From positions 3,106,061-3,170,060 of the forward strand of contig NZ_SGXL01000001.1 in assembly GCF_004216955.1 (NCBI RefSeq): 64,000 nucleotides of DNA. The letters are read 5' to 3'. The translations under genes and the position numbers were made by a program. Below, in pieces: positions 33,959 to 42,996 of the stretch (position 1 is the first letter of the stretch; each line of letters starts with the position of its first letter). The DNA is from Fictibacillus sp. BK138. Lineage in GTDB: Bacteria; Bacillota; Bacilli; Bacillales; Fictibacillaceae. Below the pieces are notes generated by a model. That model saw only the letters and a list, made by a program, of their open reading frames with translations. It did no database searches and was not told where the DNA came from.

Positions 33959-34071
33959 AGACCTAATTATTTTCATTTAGACCTAATTGTTTAATGAAAA
34001 GACCTAATTTTTTAAATTTAGACTTAATACTATACCAAATAGGCTTAATTAATTTAAAACAGACTCAATAA
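33959..34071. repeat. Phased array C (6 units, 20-21-bp period)
   Basis: AGACCTAAT-type units (also AGACTTAAT, AGGCTTAAT, AGACTCAAT) have their first G at 33960, 33980, 34001, 34021, 34042 and 34062. The array lies between two converging terminators. The unit is the reverse complement of that in array E at 45.2 kb. Confidence 0.85.
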
Positions 34072-34072
34072 C

Positions 34073-34103
34073 AAAAAACTGGACCCCCTACAGAGTCCAG
34101 TTT
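34073..34103 (-). terminator. Terminator of the OpuC-type operon
   Basis: AAACTGGAC (34076-34084) pairs with GTCCAGTTT (34095-34103), with a T-run on the minus strand. Confidence 0.85.
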
Positions 34104-34109
34104 CTAACA

Positions 34110-35654
34110 TTATTTGATCAATTTTTTGCTCTTCAGGAAATCTTTAGCTACTTTACGCGGATCTTCTTTATCTAAGTCAACCTTCGCGTTCATCTCAGCC
34201 ATTTCTTCCTCGGAAATCTTTCCTTCAAGTTCATTCAGCACACCTTCAAGCTTCGGATACTCTTTTAAAGTATCTTCCCTAACGATTGGAGCAGCAAAAT
34301 AAGGCGGGAAGAACTTCTTGTCATCTTCCAATGTCTTTAAGTTAAAGCGGACAATTCGCCCATCTGTTGTAAACGCTGGGACCGCGTCTACTTTCCCTTC
34401 TTTAACTGCCGTATACATTAAGTTCGGGTCGAGGCTTCTTTTTACTTTAAAGTTTAATCCATACGTTTTTACAAACGGTGTATACCCGTCTTCACGTTCA
34501 AAGAACTCTGTAGGTCCACCAAACGAGACTTCATCTGATATCGGAGCCAATTCTGAGATCGTCTTTACATTCAGTTGTTTTGCTTTATCAGGATTTAAAG
34601 CTAATGCATAAGTGTTCTCAAACCCTAATGGCTTTGTCCATTTCAGGTCGTATTTTTCTTCATAGCCTTTTTTAACGGTGTCGTAGATTTCTTCAGGTGT
34701 CATCCCTGGATCATACTTTTCTTTTAAGATCGTCAAATATCCTGTTCCGGTATATTCAACATACATATCAATGTCGCCTTTTTTAATCGCTTCTGTTAAG
34801 ATCGGCGTCTCCCCAATCGCTTCTTTAACGACAACAGGGTAATCTGTTTTATCTTTTACATATTCAGAAATGATGTAAGGAAGTATATATTGCTCAGTCC
34901 ATTTCTTCCCTGTAATGACGATAGCATCTTCGTCTCCGCCTCCGCGCAAGGCAAAGAATAGGACGAGAGCCGCAATCGGAATACCAATAAATAGTGGCAC
35001 TTTCCAAGAACTTCCCTTTTTTGCTGATGTTTTTGGCTCAGTAGCCATTTCAATTCTTCGCAATATAAAATCAAAAAGGATGGCTAACAATGCAGCTGGT
35101 ATAGCCCCTGCTAAAACCAGTTCATTACGAGTCATAGATAGCCCGCGATAGATCAGATCCCCAAGTCCGCCTGCACCGATGAATGCAGCTAAGGTAGCCA
35201 CACCAATGGTAAGGACTGTTGCGGTTCTAAGACCTGCCATAATTATAGGCAGCGCCAAAGGCAGTTCGATCATTCTTAAGATTTGAGAATTGGTCATTCC
35301 CATTCCTTTACCTGCTTCGACGACTGATTTGTCTACTCCCGTGATCCCTGTGTAAGTATTGCGAAGAATCGGCAATAATGCATAAACAGTCAGTGCGATG
35401 ATAGCGGTAGTGCTTCCAATACCAAAGACAGGGAGCAAGAATCCAAACAGAGCCAAACTCGGTATCGTTTGAAAAACAGCTGTGACCCCGATAATGGGTT
35501 CAGCCACTCTTTTTTGCCTTGATATAAAAATCCCGAGCGGAATAGCAATAACAGTAGCTATTAGTATTGAAACAAGAGATAAAAATAAATGCTGCTGCAA
35601 TCCTACTAAAATTTCAGGCCAGCGGTTAACTAATGTATCAAGTAAATTATTCAT
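34110..35654 (-). CDS. Osmoprotectant (glycine betaine/carnitine/choline) ABC transporter, fused permease and substrate-binding protein
   Basis: The 514-residue protein joins an OpuCB-type permease (about 1-210, with GGLGDLIYRGL and the EAA-like VVEAGKGMGMTNSQILRMIELPL region) through a further helix (about 220-238) to an OpuAC-type binding domain (about 245-514; KKWTEQYILPYIISEY; IGETPILTEAIKKGDIDMYVEYTGTG). The binding domain is thus tethered to the outer membrane face. The ATG at 35654 follows GGAGGT and overlaps the ATPase gene by eight bases. Confidence 0.9.
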   Translation of the reverse strand: MNNLLDTLVNRWPEILVGLQQHLFLSLVSILIATVIAIPLGIFISRQKRVAEPIIGVTAVFQTIPSLALFGFLLPVFGIGSTTAIIALTVYALLPILRNTYTGITGVDKSVVEAGKGMGMTNSQILRMIELPLALPIIMAGLRTATVLTIGVATLAAFIGAGGLGDLIYRGLSMTRNELVLAGAIPAALLAILFDFILRRIEMATEPKTSAKKGSSWKVPLFIGIPIAALVLFFALRGGGDEDAIVITGKKWTEQYILPYIISEYVKDKTDYPVVVKEAIGETPILTEAIKKGDIDMYVEYTGTGYLTILKEKYDPGMTPEEIYDTVKKGYEEKYDLKWTKPLGFENTYALALNPDKAKQLNVKTISELAPISDEVSFGGPTEFFEREDGYTPFVKTYGLNFKVKRSLDPNLMYTAVKEGKVDAVPAFTTDGRIVRFNLKTLEDDKKFFPPYFAAPIVREDTLKEYPKLEGVLNELEGKISEEEMAEMNAKVDLDKEDPRKVAKDFLKSKKLIK

Positions 35655-36798
35655 CACCCTTACCTCCTTCAAGAGGTTTTTGTGCGGTGATGTTTAATCC
35701 AGCAAGTCCCCTCATCATCGTCGCGCGCGTTATGATTCCTAAAACTTTCCCATCTTCTAGTACAGGAATCATATTTACTTGATTGGTCGCAAAAATTTCT
35801 GCCGCATCGGTATAAGACGCATCTGGAGCCAAAGTAGCAATTTCTTTTTCCATTAGATCTCCGACTGTTTTATCTTCTTCCGCATAATGTCTTTCAATGC
35901 TTTGTAGGGTAGTAATGCCTAGCAGCTTATTTTGCTGATCAGTGATCAGAAGACTGTCTACCCCATAACGTTTCATCATTTTTAAAGCTTCAGCAAGCCC
36001 TCTTGAATGTTTTGATGTAATAGGGTTCCTTCTCATCAGATCAACAGCTTCTGGCATGGCAGTCTCTGAAGATAGTCTGTTCTCGCCAAGAAATCCTTTA
36101 ACAAAGTCATTGGCAGGATGTCTTAAAATTCGTTCAGGTGTGTCGAATTGAACGATTTCCCCTTTATTTAAAATCGCGATTCGGTCCGCAATCTTGATCG
36201 CTTCATCCATATCATGCGTAACAAATACGATCGTTTTCTTAATCGTATCCTGTAATTTAACAAGTTCATCCTGAAGCTGTTCTCTGCTGATAGGGTCCAA
36301 TGCAGAGAACGGTTCATCCATCAATATGATAGGAGGTTCAGCTGCTAAGGCACGAATTACTCCTATACGCTGCTGCTGACCACCGCTTAGCTCAGAAGGA
36401 TAACGTTGTCTGAAGGTTTTAGGATCCAACCCTACTAAATCAAGCAATTCATCTACTCTGCTATCATATTTTTCTTTCTCCCAGCCTTTTAAGCGCGGAA
36501 CGAGAGAAATGTTGTCTTCAATCGTCATGTGAGGCAGAAGTCCGATCTGTTGAATCACGTATCCGATATTCCTTCTCAGCTCAACGGGGTTTTGGTTTGC
36601 AATATCCTCTCCATCAATTAAAATCGTTCCCTTTGATGGTTCGATCAAACGGTTTATCATTCGCATGGTCGTGGTTTTACCACAACCACTAGGCCCGATT
36701 AACGCAACTAACTCTCCTTCTTTAATCTGAAAGTCAATGTTCTTCAAAGCCTCAAAACCGTCAGGGAACGTTTTCCCTACGTTTTTGAAAGTAATCAA
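35647..36798 (-). CDS. Osmoprotectant ABC transporter ATPase with CBS domains (OpuCA type)
   Basis: The 383-residue ATPase has Walker A GPSGCGKTT, signature LSGGQQQR and Walker B ILMDEPFSALDP, then a CBS pair (about 250-375; LLITDQQNKLLGITTL; MIPVLEDGKVLGIITRA) of the kind that senses ionic strength or c-di-AMP. The start is the TTG at 36798, nine bases after AAAGGAGA; the frame upstream to 36834 has no ribosome site. It is translationally coupled to the fused permease/binding protein. Confidence 0.9.
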   Translation of the reverse strand: MITFKNVGKTFPDGFEALKNIDFQIKEGELVALIGPSGCGKTTTMRMINRLIEPSKGTILIDGEDIANQNPVELRRNIGYVIQQIGLLPHMTIEDNISLVPRLKGWEKEKYDSRVDELLDLVGLDPKTFRQRYPSELSGGQQQRIGVIRALAAEPPIILMDEPFSALDPISREQLQDELVKLQDTIKKTIVFVTHDMDEAIKIADRIAILNKGEIVQFDTPERILRHPANDFVKGFLGENRLSSETAMPEAVDLMRRNPITSKHSRGLAEALKMMKRYGVDSLLITDQQNKLLGITTLQSIERHYAEEDKTVGDLMEKEIATLAPDASYTDAAEIFATNQVNMIPVLEDGKVLGIITRATMMRGLAGLNITAQKPLEGGKGDE

Positions 36799-36920
36799 GT
36801 TAGGTTCTCTCCTTTTGCATAAAATAAGCTGCATCCATTAGAATGTCCAATTATTATCTTTCCCTTGCTCGTTTGCTTGAAAACCACTTTTTTAAGGCTG
36901 AACGAAAAACTTTGCTATTG

Positions 36921-36961
36921 GAAGTGGTATACTTCCGTTTTAGTATGCTCGCTTACCCGCC
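36921..36961. repeat. Decayed GC-rich dispersed repeat, copy R7
   Basis: GAAGTGGTATACTTCCG followed by ATGCTCGCTTACCCGCC resembles the start of R2 and R6 with several changes. It ends just before the head element of array D. Confidence 0.5.
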
Positions 36962-36970
36962 AAAGTCCGG

Positions 36971-37115
36971 GTTTACGGTACGTGTTCTTTTATTTATTAC
37001 ACGTTCGCTCAAAATCCTTGTTCTTCGCTCAAAATGTCTGAGTTACGCTCAAACCAATGCTAGCTTCGCTCAAAAAAGCTCAGGAGCGCTCAACTTTTAT
37101 CACCTGCGCTCAAAA
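36971..37115. repeat. Head element plus phased array D (6 units, 20-21-bp period)
   Basis: The head (36971-37006; core ACGTGTTCTTTTATTTATT) is nearly identical to those at 25.6 and 60.45 kb. CGCTCAAA units start at 37006, 37026, 37046, 37067, 37087 and 37107. With R7 and the yhgE terminator it accounts for most of the 408-bp gap between the OpuC operon and yhgE. The unit is the reverse complement of array G's. Confidence 0.85.
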
Positions 37116-37162
37116 CAAGGTTTTACATCTTCTAAAACATCTACCATCGCTTGTATTCAAAC

Positions 37163-37196
37163 AAAAAAACACTTGGATTTACGTCTCCAAGTGTTT
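37163..37196 (-). terminator. Terminator of yhgE
   Basis: AAACACTTGG (37167-37176) pairs with CCAAGTGTTT (37187-37196). Confidence 0.85.
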
Positions 37197-37206
37197 TTCG
37201 TGCAGC

Positions 37207-39345
37207 TTAAGCTGCAATTTCGTCTGTTTGTCTATTCTTTTTTCTAAAATGAGCTGCGAAATATGCCCATGTTCCGACCATGCATAGAACCATAAATCCT
37301 ATTAACACCCATACGTTGAAAGTATAACTGTTCATGTCTCCGCTTGAAATCACAGCTTTAAAGCCTGATACAGAGTAAGTCATAGGGAGCCATACGTTGA
37401 AGATTTGCAGTCCGTCTGGGATAAGTTCCAGTGGGAATGTACCTGCACTCGTTGTCAGCTGAAGAATCAAAATGATAATCGCAACGAATCGCCCAGGGTC
37501 TCCTAAAACAGTTACAAGTAATTGAACAAGCGCTAAAAACGTAAGACTAGTAATTATGCTTAGCCCGATGAATGCCGGTAGATTGCTTACTTCGATATTT
37601 AAACCGTATAAAAGAACTGCATCAGCAATCAATGCCTGAACTACACCGACTGCAGCTAAGAATGTAAACTTGCTCGCAAACCATCCAAAACCTGAACGCG
37701 GTTCCCCTGCTTTATCACGCAACGGGAACACAATTGACATCAATAGTGCCCCTACAAATAATCCTAACGATAAGAAATAAGGAGCAAAGCCAGTACCGTA
37801 GTTTGGAACATCAGAAAAACTTTTTGTTTTTACAGAAACCGGGTTGGCGATCCGTTCAAACATTTCGCTGTCTGGATCAAGCTCTCCTGTTTTGTCAGCA
37901 GCTTCTCCCAGTTTAGATGATAATTGCACGCTTCCTTCGAGGAGCTTTTGTTCACCGTTATGAATTTCATTTACATGACCTGTTACCTCTTGCCAGCCAG
38001 AAGACACGGTTGCCGTTCCATCGGCAAGTTTTCCGCTAGCTGCAAGTAATTGTTGTGAGCCAGACGCCGCTTCCCCTAGCTTAGACTGGAACGTTTGCGT
38101 CCCTGCGTTTACTTTTTCCTGCCCGCTAGCCAGCTGGTCAACACCATCAGCTAGTTTAAGTTGTCCAGCATGAAGCTGTTCAGCTCCTTGTGCCACTGCA
38201 GTTTGTGAATCACTTAATTTTTTTGCACCTGCTGATACTTCATTAGCACCACCTGCAATTTTACCCGATGCAGCCGTTAAGCCGTCCATCCCGTTATTCA
38301 CCCCACCGCTGATAGCGGCAATCTGTTTTAATGAGGCTGTTATTTCTTCATCAGACATATTACCCTGATTTTGAATTAAGTTGTTGATCTGCTGTTCAAC
38401 CTGTTTTGAACCTGCAGCAGCTTTTTGAGCTCCTGCGTTCCACTCATTGACAGAGCTTGCTAAACTGCCAGCACCCGCTGACAACTTTTCAGCTCCGCCT
38501 TTTAGAGCTAGACTTCCATCTTTAATCTTCTCAGAACCAGCTGTCGCTTGGCTGAGACCGCTTTTTAATGATTGTGCTCCTGTGTTGAGCTCTCCTGTAC
38601 CCGCTGCTAACTTTTTGTGTGCAGCAAGCAATTGATCTATACCGCTGTCAAACTCCTTTATCTTAGAATTGAATAAAGCTGCCCCGCTTTCCAATTCTTT
38701 GATCTGAGGTGTTTTTTCAGTCATGCCCGCTGCAAGCTCGCCGCTTCCAGAAGACGCTTTTTCTAGACCATCCGTTATTTTACTCGAGCCATCAGCCGCC
38801 TGATCAAGACCGCCCGCAAGCTGCTCAACCTGACCAAACATCACTTCAGCATATGTTTTTGTCAGTTCATTTGAGAGGCTTTCCTTCATTTTATCAACGG
38901 CTGTACCGCCGATCTGTGCAGCTAGAAAATTAAAACCGGCATTCGGTGTGTAGATAAGTTCCGGTTTTTCATTTTTCTTTCCTGATAATGATGTTGCTTT
39001 CTCGGAAAAGTTCTCTGGAATTTCGATCATCATATAATACTCATTATCTTCAAGCCCTTGCTTCGCTTCATTCTCACTGACGAACTTCCACTTAAACTGA
39101 GGATTCTCTTTCAGTTTTTTTACAAATTCATCCCCAACATCAAGGTTGTCTCCGTTATATTCATACCCTTCATCAAGGTTAACGACTGCGACCGGCAGAT
39201 CCTCCATCTTGTCATACGGATCCCAAAAAGCCCATAAGAACATCCCGGTATACAGCACAGGTATAAAAAGAACGGCAAAAACCGGTATGACAATCTTCTT
39301 ATTCGAAAATACCGCTTTAAACTGAGCACCTATACTCTTTAACAA
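37207..39345 (-). CDS. yhgE: YhgE/Pip family membrane protein
   Basis: The 712-residue protein has one N-terminal helix, a long extracellular region (about 40-500) and about five C-terminal helices of ABC-2 type. The extracellular part contains many repeats of the LxxGxxxLxxGxxxL kind (ADGSSKITDGLEKASSGSGEL; QSLKSGLSQATAG), predicted to form long coiled coils. Relatives include phage-infection protein Pip and ESX/Type VII-associated YukE-system factors. It lies downstream of the TetR regulator yhgD, with a TetR-type palindrome in its promoter. Confidence 0.88.
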   Translation of the reverse strand: MLKSIGAQFKAVFSNKKIVIPVFAVLFIPVLYTGMFLWAFWDPYDKMEDLPVAVVNLDEGYEYNGDNLDVGDEFVKKLKENPQFKWKFVSENEAKQGLEDNEYYMMIEIPENFSEKATSLSGKKNEKPELIYTPNAGFNFLAAQIGGTAVDKMKESLSNELTKTYAEVMFGQVEQLAGGLDQAADGSSKITDGLEKASSGSGELAAGMTEKTPQIKELESGAALFNSKIKEFDSGIDQLLAAHKKLAAGTGELNTGAQSLKSGLSQATAGSEKIKDGSLALKGGAEKLSAGAGSLASSVNEWNAGAQKAAAGSKQVEQQINNLIQNQGNMSDEEITASLKQIAAISGGVNNGMDGLTAASGKIAGGANEVSAGAKKLSDSQTAVAQGAEQLHAGQLKLADGVDQLASGQEKVNAGTQTFQSKLGEAASGSQQLLAASGKLADGTATVSSGWQEVTGHVNEIHNGEQKLLEGSVQLSSKLGEAADKTGELDPDSEMFERIANPVSVKTKSFSDVPNYGTGFAPYFLSLGLFVGALLMSIVFPLRDKAGEPRSGFGWFASKFTFLAAVGVVQALIADAVLLYGLNIEVSNLPAFIGLSIITSLTFLALVQLLVTVLGDPGRFVAIIILILQLTTSAGTFPLELIPDGLQIFNVWLPMTYSVSGFKAVISSGDMNSYTFNVWVLIGFMVLCMVGTWAYFAAHFRKKNRQTDEIAA

Positions 39346-39370
39346 TGTTTTTCACTCCTTATAAAATACA

Positions 39371-39399
39371 AATTGACTATTTTAGTCATTTGGTCAATT
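39371..39399. promoter_or_regulatory. TetR-type operator before yhgE
   Basis: AATTGAC and GTCAATT bound a 29-bp palindromic block that also contains TGACTATTTTAGTCA. It lies 26-54 bases before the yhgE ATG. YhgD is the obvious candidate repressor. Confidence 0.6.
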
Positions 39400-39490
39400 C
39401 ACTGTAAAAAAAGAGACCTCATTCAGGATTCTTTTTTTCTAAAAGCTTAAAAGTTTGTTGCTTAAACATTTAAATAAAGAATCATTGACT

Positions 39491-39535
39491 ATTGGTTGAA
39501 GCGCAAGTGCGAGACTCCTGGAAAGGAAATCAACC
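39491..39535. repeat. Truncated GC-rich dispersed repeat, copy R4
   Basis: TTGGTTGAAGCGCAAGTGCG, then GAGACTCCTGG joined directly to GGAAATCAACCACC. Both ends of the R element are present and the middle is deleted. Confidence 0.6.
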
Positions 39536-39632
39536 ACCACTATTAACAACATTCTTTAAGCTTTTTCAAAAATGACCAAAATCGAATTCTGGTCACAAAT
39601 AAATCTATCATGTTTTATTTACTTCTGCAACA

Positions 39633-40202
39633 TTATTCTTTTCGAAGTCCGTCCATGACGAACATTTCTAGTACTTCAAGCATCTTTTCTTTGTGAATCG
39701 CGGGGTTATCCCTTTCCCAATCAAAAATAAGAGCGAGGTACAATTTGACCATCATGAATGCCACGATGTCTGTAGGACATTCTTTGATTTCGCCTTTTTG
39801 TATCGCTTTATCGAGTTCTCTTTGAACAAAACTCAGTACGGCTTTTTCGATTCTTTGCAGAGCTTCTGTTACAGGAGAGGTATTCATTTCTTTTACTTCC
39901 TGAGAGAGCTTCACCGCTAATTGATGCGTTTTTCGGAACTCGATCACTTCGTACAGGGCATAGTGCAGATTTTCATAGAACGGCCGATCTTCATTGATTG
40001 CTTGCGATGCTGCAACCTTTGTTTCTTTTACCAGGCTCGTAATTATTTCAGAAAACAGCTCTTCTTTATTTGCAAAAAAAGTATAGATGGTCCCTTTCCC
40101 TACATTCGCAATTTTCGCGATCTGGTCAACCGTACTTGCCTTATAGCCAAACATTGAAAAGGAACGTTCAGCTGCTTCTAATATACTTTGTCTGCGATCC
40201 AT
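39633..40202 (-). CDS. yhgD: TetR/AcrR family transcriptional regulator
   Basis: The 189-residue repressor has a TetR HTH (DQIAKIANVGKGTIYTFFANKEELF, about 23-47) and an all-helical ligand domain. Its order next to hemY and yhgE matches yhgD of B. subtilis. The ATG overlaps the kinase stop by one base (TAATG), so it is made with the kinase. A palindrome before yhgE is a likely target. Confidence 0.88.
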   Translation of the reverse strand: MDRRQSILEAAERSFSMFGYKASTVDQIAKIANVGKGTIYTFFANKEELFSEIITSLVKETKVAASQAINEDRPFYENLHYALYEVIEFRKTHQLAVKLSQEVKEMNTSPVTEALQRIEKAVLSFVQRELDKAIQKGEIKECPTDIVAFMMVKLYLALIFDWERDNPAIHKEKMLEVLEMFVMDGLRKE

Positions 40203-41479
40203 TATATTACCACCTCTTCTTGCAGCTGATCAGATTTTGTACACAAAGGCAGAGATAAGAGCACTCTAGTCCCTTCGTTCAACTCGCTCTCATAGCGGAG
40301 TTTTCCGCTCATATCTTTTATCAGTTTAAAGGTTACCATCATACCTAAACCTGTACCTTTTGCTTTCGTTGTGTAAAACGGAAGACCAATCTGCTCAAGC
40401 TCTTTATCAGTCATTCCTTTTCCGTTATCCTCAATCGCTATGGTTATATATTTTCTTGTGACTTTGTATTTGTAAATTTGAATAGCACCCGTATGATCAA
40501 TTGCTTCAATACCGTTTTTAATAATGTTGATAAGTCCCTGCTTAAGTTTTTGTTCGTCTGTACATATCAAGTATGAACCAATTTCTCTTAAAGACACTTC
40601 CACATTGTGTATGGATCCATACGGAGCAGTTAATGAAACGACGTCTTTTAAAACGGTTTCGGCATCAATACTTTCCAGTTTAGGAATATCAGGTTTCACC
40701 ATTGATAAATAATCTGTAATGATTTTATTCGTCCGATCGAGTTCCTCAATTAATAAAGGGGAGTGCTCTTTCAATTTTTCATCACTTGTTGTGCTCCCTA
40801 AAAATTGGATCATACCTCGTATGGTTGTCATCGGATTTCTGACTTCATGTGCGATCGCCGCTGCCATCTGGCCGGCAACTGCCAATTTATCCAGATAAAC
40901 CGTTTCTTTTAATTGCATATTGATCTTAACAAGCCTCTCGATAAGAAAAATACAAGAAAAGAAAGCGATAAGAAAACTTGAAAAATACACCAGGTAAAAA
41001 TCGAGTGTTAGAAATTCCAGATACGAGTGGATGAACAAGATATAGAATAATGTATAGATGACAGCGATGTAGATCGCTGAAACCCACCTTCGTTTATCTT
41101 CGTCAAAGAAACCTTGATAGATTAATGCAACGACATAAGCTAGTAGAGTTAATACGACACCGAGCCATGCAAAGTCCCCGCCCATACCGCTTCTTGCGAC
41201 GATAACAAACAATGAACAGATAGCTCCGGGCAGCCAGCCGGCATAAAGAGTCACGATCATAATAGGTACATTTCTGAGGTCAAAAAAAGAATCTTTAAGC
41301 GTTTCAATCGGGAACATCATGCATACTAAAGCCCCGCATCCGCTAATCACGCCAAAGATCACTTTGTTTTTCAAGCTTGGTATCACACCTGGGTGAAGAG
41401 GGAAGAACATATTCAAGAGGTGAGTAAACGAGAAAACGATTGCAATATTAACGAATAATGGTTCAATAAATGCCTGCAT
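40202..41479 (-). CDS. Membrane sensor histidine kinase (KinB-like, 5TM type)
   Basis: The 425-residue kinase has about six transmembrane helices (1-185) of the 5TM-5TMR_LYT type. These are followed by a HisKA domain with phospho-acceptor His211 in IAHEVRNPMTT and a HATPase domain with NGIEAID, EDNGKGM and GTGLGMMVTFKL. No response regulator is adjacent, as for sporulation phosphorelay kinases. It lies between hemY and yhgD, which are neighbours in B. subtilis, and is coupled to yhgD. Confidence 0.87.
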   Translation of the reverse strand: MQAFIEPLFVNIAIVFSFTHLLNMFFPLHPGVIPSLKNKVIFGVISGCGALVCMMFPIETLKDSFFDLRNVPIMIVTLYAGWLPGAICSLFVIVARSGMGGDFAWLGVVLTLLAYVVALIYQGFFDEDKRRWVSAIYIAVIYTLFYILFIHSYLEFLTLDFYLVYFSSFLIAFFSCIFLIERLVKINMQLKETVYLDKLAVAGQMAAAIAHEVRNPMTTIRGMIQFLGSTTSDEKLKEHSPLLIEELDRTNKIITDYLSMVKPDIPKLESIDAETVLKDVVSLTAPYGSIHNVEVSLREIGSYLICTDEQKLKQGLINIIKNGIEAIDHTGAIQIYKYKVTRKYITIAIEDNGKGMTDKELEQIGLPFYTTKAKGTGLGMMVTFKLIKDMSGKLRYESELNEGTRVLLSLPLCTKSDQLQEEVVI

Positions 41480-41539
41480 GATGCTCCCCCTTCCCTTTTT
41501 TCTTTCTTCAGTATAGCAGAATCATTCTACAAGAAAATA

Positions 41540-41571
41540 AGAAAAACGACAAACTTATCCGTTTGCCGTTT
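41540..41571 (-). terminator. Terminator of the hemEHY operon
   Basis: AAACGACAAAC (41544-41554) pairs with GTTTGCCGTTT (41561-41571) with one G-U pair, followed by a T-rich stretch on the minus strand. Confidence 0.75.
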
Positions 41572-41584
41572 AACAAATATTATT

Positions 41585-42991
41585 TTATTTGGTAAAAAGT
41601 GATTCTACTGCCTGCTTAGCAGAATTCACACAATCCGGAAGTCCTACCCCATCATATGGAGCACCTGCAAGAAGTACGCCTGGAAGGTCTTTTTCGAAAG
41701 ACGCTCTAAGTTGTTTTACATATTCCTTATGCCCGACTTCGTATTGCGGCATCGAATCGATCATACGGGAGACGTAATACTTTTCGGGCCGAGTATCTAC
41801 ACCCATAATCTTTTTCAGATCATCCAGTACTTTATTCAGGATCACTTCATCTGACTCATGAACGATTCCCTGATCATCAGCCCGGCCTACATAGCATCTT
41901 AAGAGCACCTTTCCTTCAGGTGTCGTATGCGGCCACTTGCGGCTTGTCCACGTACATGCTGTGATAGACGTTTTCTCGCTTTTTGCGATAACAAATCCGG
42001 TGCCATCTAAAGAGAATGAAACCTCATCTTCATTAAATTCCATCGCAACGGTTGCTACAGAAGTTGGTTTTGTTTTATGAAAATTTGCTGGAAACAGCTT
42101 CTCGTTAAATAATTTTTTCGTGATTGAGTAAGGCGTGGTCACGATCACGTGATCAGCAGCTAGTATTGATCCATCTTCCATTTTAACTGAATAAGTTCCG
42201 TCTTCTGTACGTTCTACAGATTCAGCTTTAACTCCCTTTTTCACACTCTCAACAGGAAGTGATCCAGCAAGAGCAGCCACAAAAGAGGAAAGTCCATTTT
42301 CAAATGTTAAAAAGGCACCCTTTTTCTTTTCCGTCTTCTGAGTTTTTGCAGGCTTTGGCTGTGAATTCTTCATACCGAGAATTAAGCTTCTGTGTTTTTT
42401 TTCTGTTTCAATAAATTGAGGGAAAGTAGACTGCAAGCTTAATTGATCGATCTTGCCAGCATAGATTCCTGACAGCAAAGGTTCGATCAGACGGTCTACT
42501 ACTTCATCCCCGAGACGTCTTCTAAAAAAGTGCCCTACCGATACATCTTTGTTTGAATTCGAACGCTTAGGAAGGACAAGGTCAAAACCAGCTCTTGCTT
42601 TTCCAAAGATTGAAAAGAGCGGCGTGAACGCAAAAGGCATCACTTTTGTCGGGACACCCATTACAGCTCCCTCTGGAATAGGATGCAGTCTCATATTATG
42701 CAAAATATAAGCTTGTCCTGTTTCATTGGAAACCAGTTCATTTTCAAGACCTACCTCTTTAGCTAGATCGGTCATAACCGTTTTCCGAGCCAGATAGGAA
42801 TCCGGCCCCCGCTCGATCACAAATCCATTTTCCTTGATCGTTTCAATCTTCCCACCAAGCCTGTTGCTGCTTTCAAGCATTGTAAATGTTACAGGCTTTC
42901 CTGTTTCTTTTGCATATTTTTGCACATAAAAGGCAGCGGCTAAACCTGTAATGCCGCCGCCCAAAATGATCACGTGCTTTCGCTCGCTCAT
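41585..42991 (-). CDS. hemY: Coproporphyrinogen III oxidase (HemY/CgoX)
   Basis: The 468-residue FAD-dependent oxidase has the dinucleotide motif GGGITGLAAAF and GGKIETIKENGFVIERGPDS, and the C-terminal FAD contact PDCVNSAKQAVESL. In Firmicutes HemY oxidises coproporphyrinogen III in the coproporphyrin-dependent haem pathway. The ATG at 42991 gives the family N-terminus (MSERKHVIILGGG); a GTG at 43000 overlapping the hemH stop is possible. Confidence 0.92.
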   Translation of the reverse strand: MSERKHVIILGGGITGLAAAFYVQKYAKETGKPVTFTMLESSNRLGGKIETIKENGFVIERGPDSYLARKTVMTDLAKEVGLENELVSNETGQAYILHNMRLHPIPEGAVMGVPTKVMPFAFTPLFSIFGKARAGFDLVLPKRSNSNKDVSVGHFFRRRLGDEVVDRLIEPLLSGIYAGKIDQLSLQSTFPQFIETEKKHRSLILGMKNSQPKPAKTQKTEKKKGAFLTFENGLSSFVAALAGSLPVESVKKGVKAESVERTEDGTYSVKMEDGSILAADHVIVTTPYSITKKLFNEKLFPANFHKTKPTSVATVAMEFNEDEVSFSLDGTGFVIAKSEKTSITACTWTSRKWPHTTPEGKVLLRCYVGRADDQGIVHESDEVILNKVLDDLKKIMGVDTRPEKYYVSRMIDSMPQYEVGHKEYVKQLRASFEKDLPGVLLAGAPYDGVGLPDCVNSAKQAVESLFTK

Positions 42992-42996
42992 CTGAT

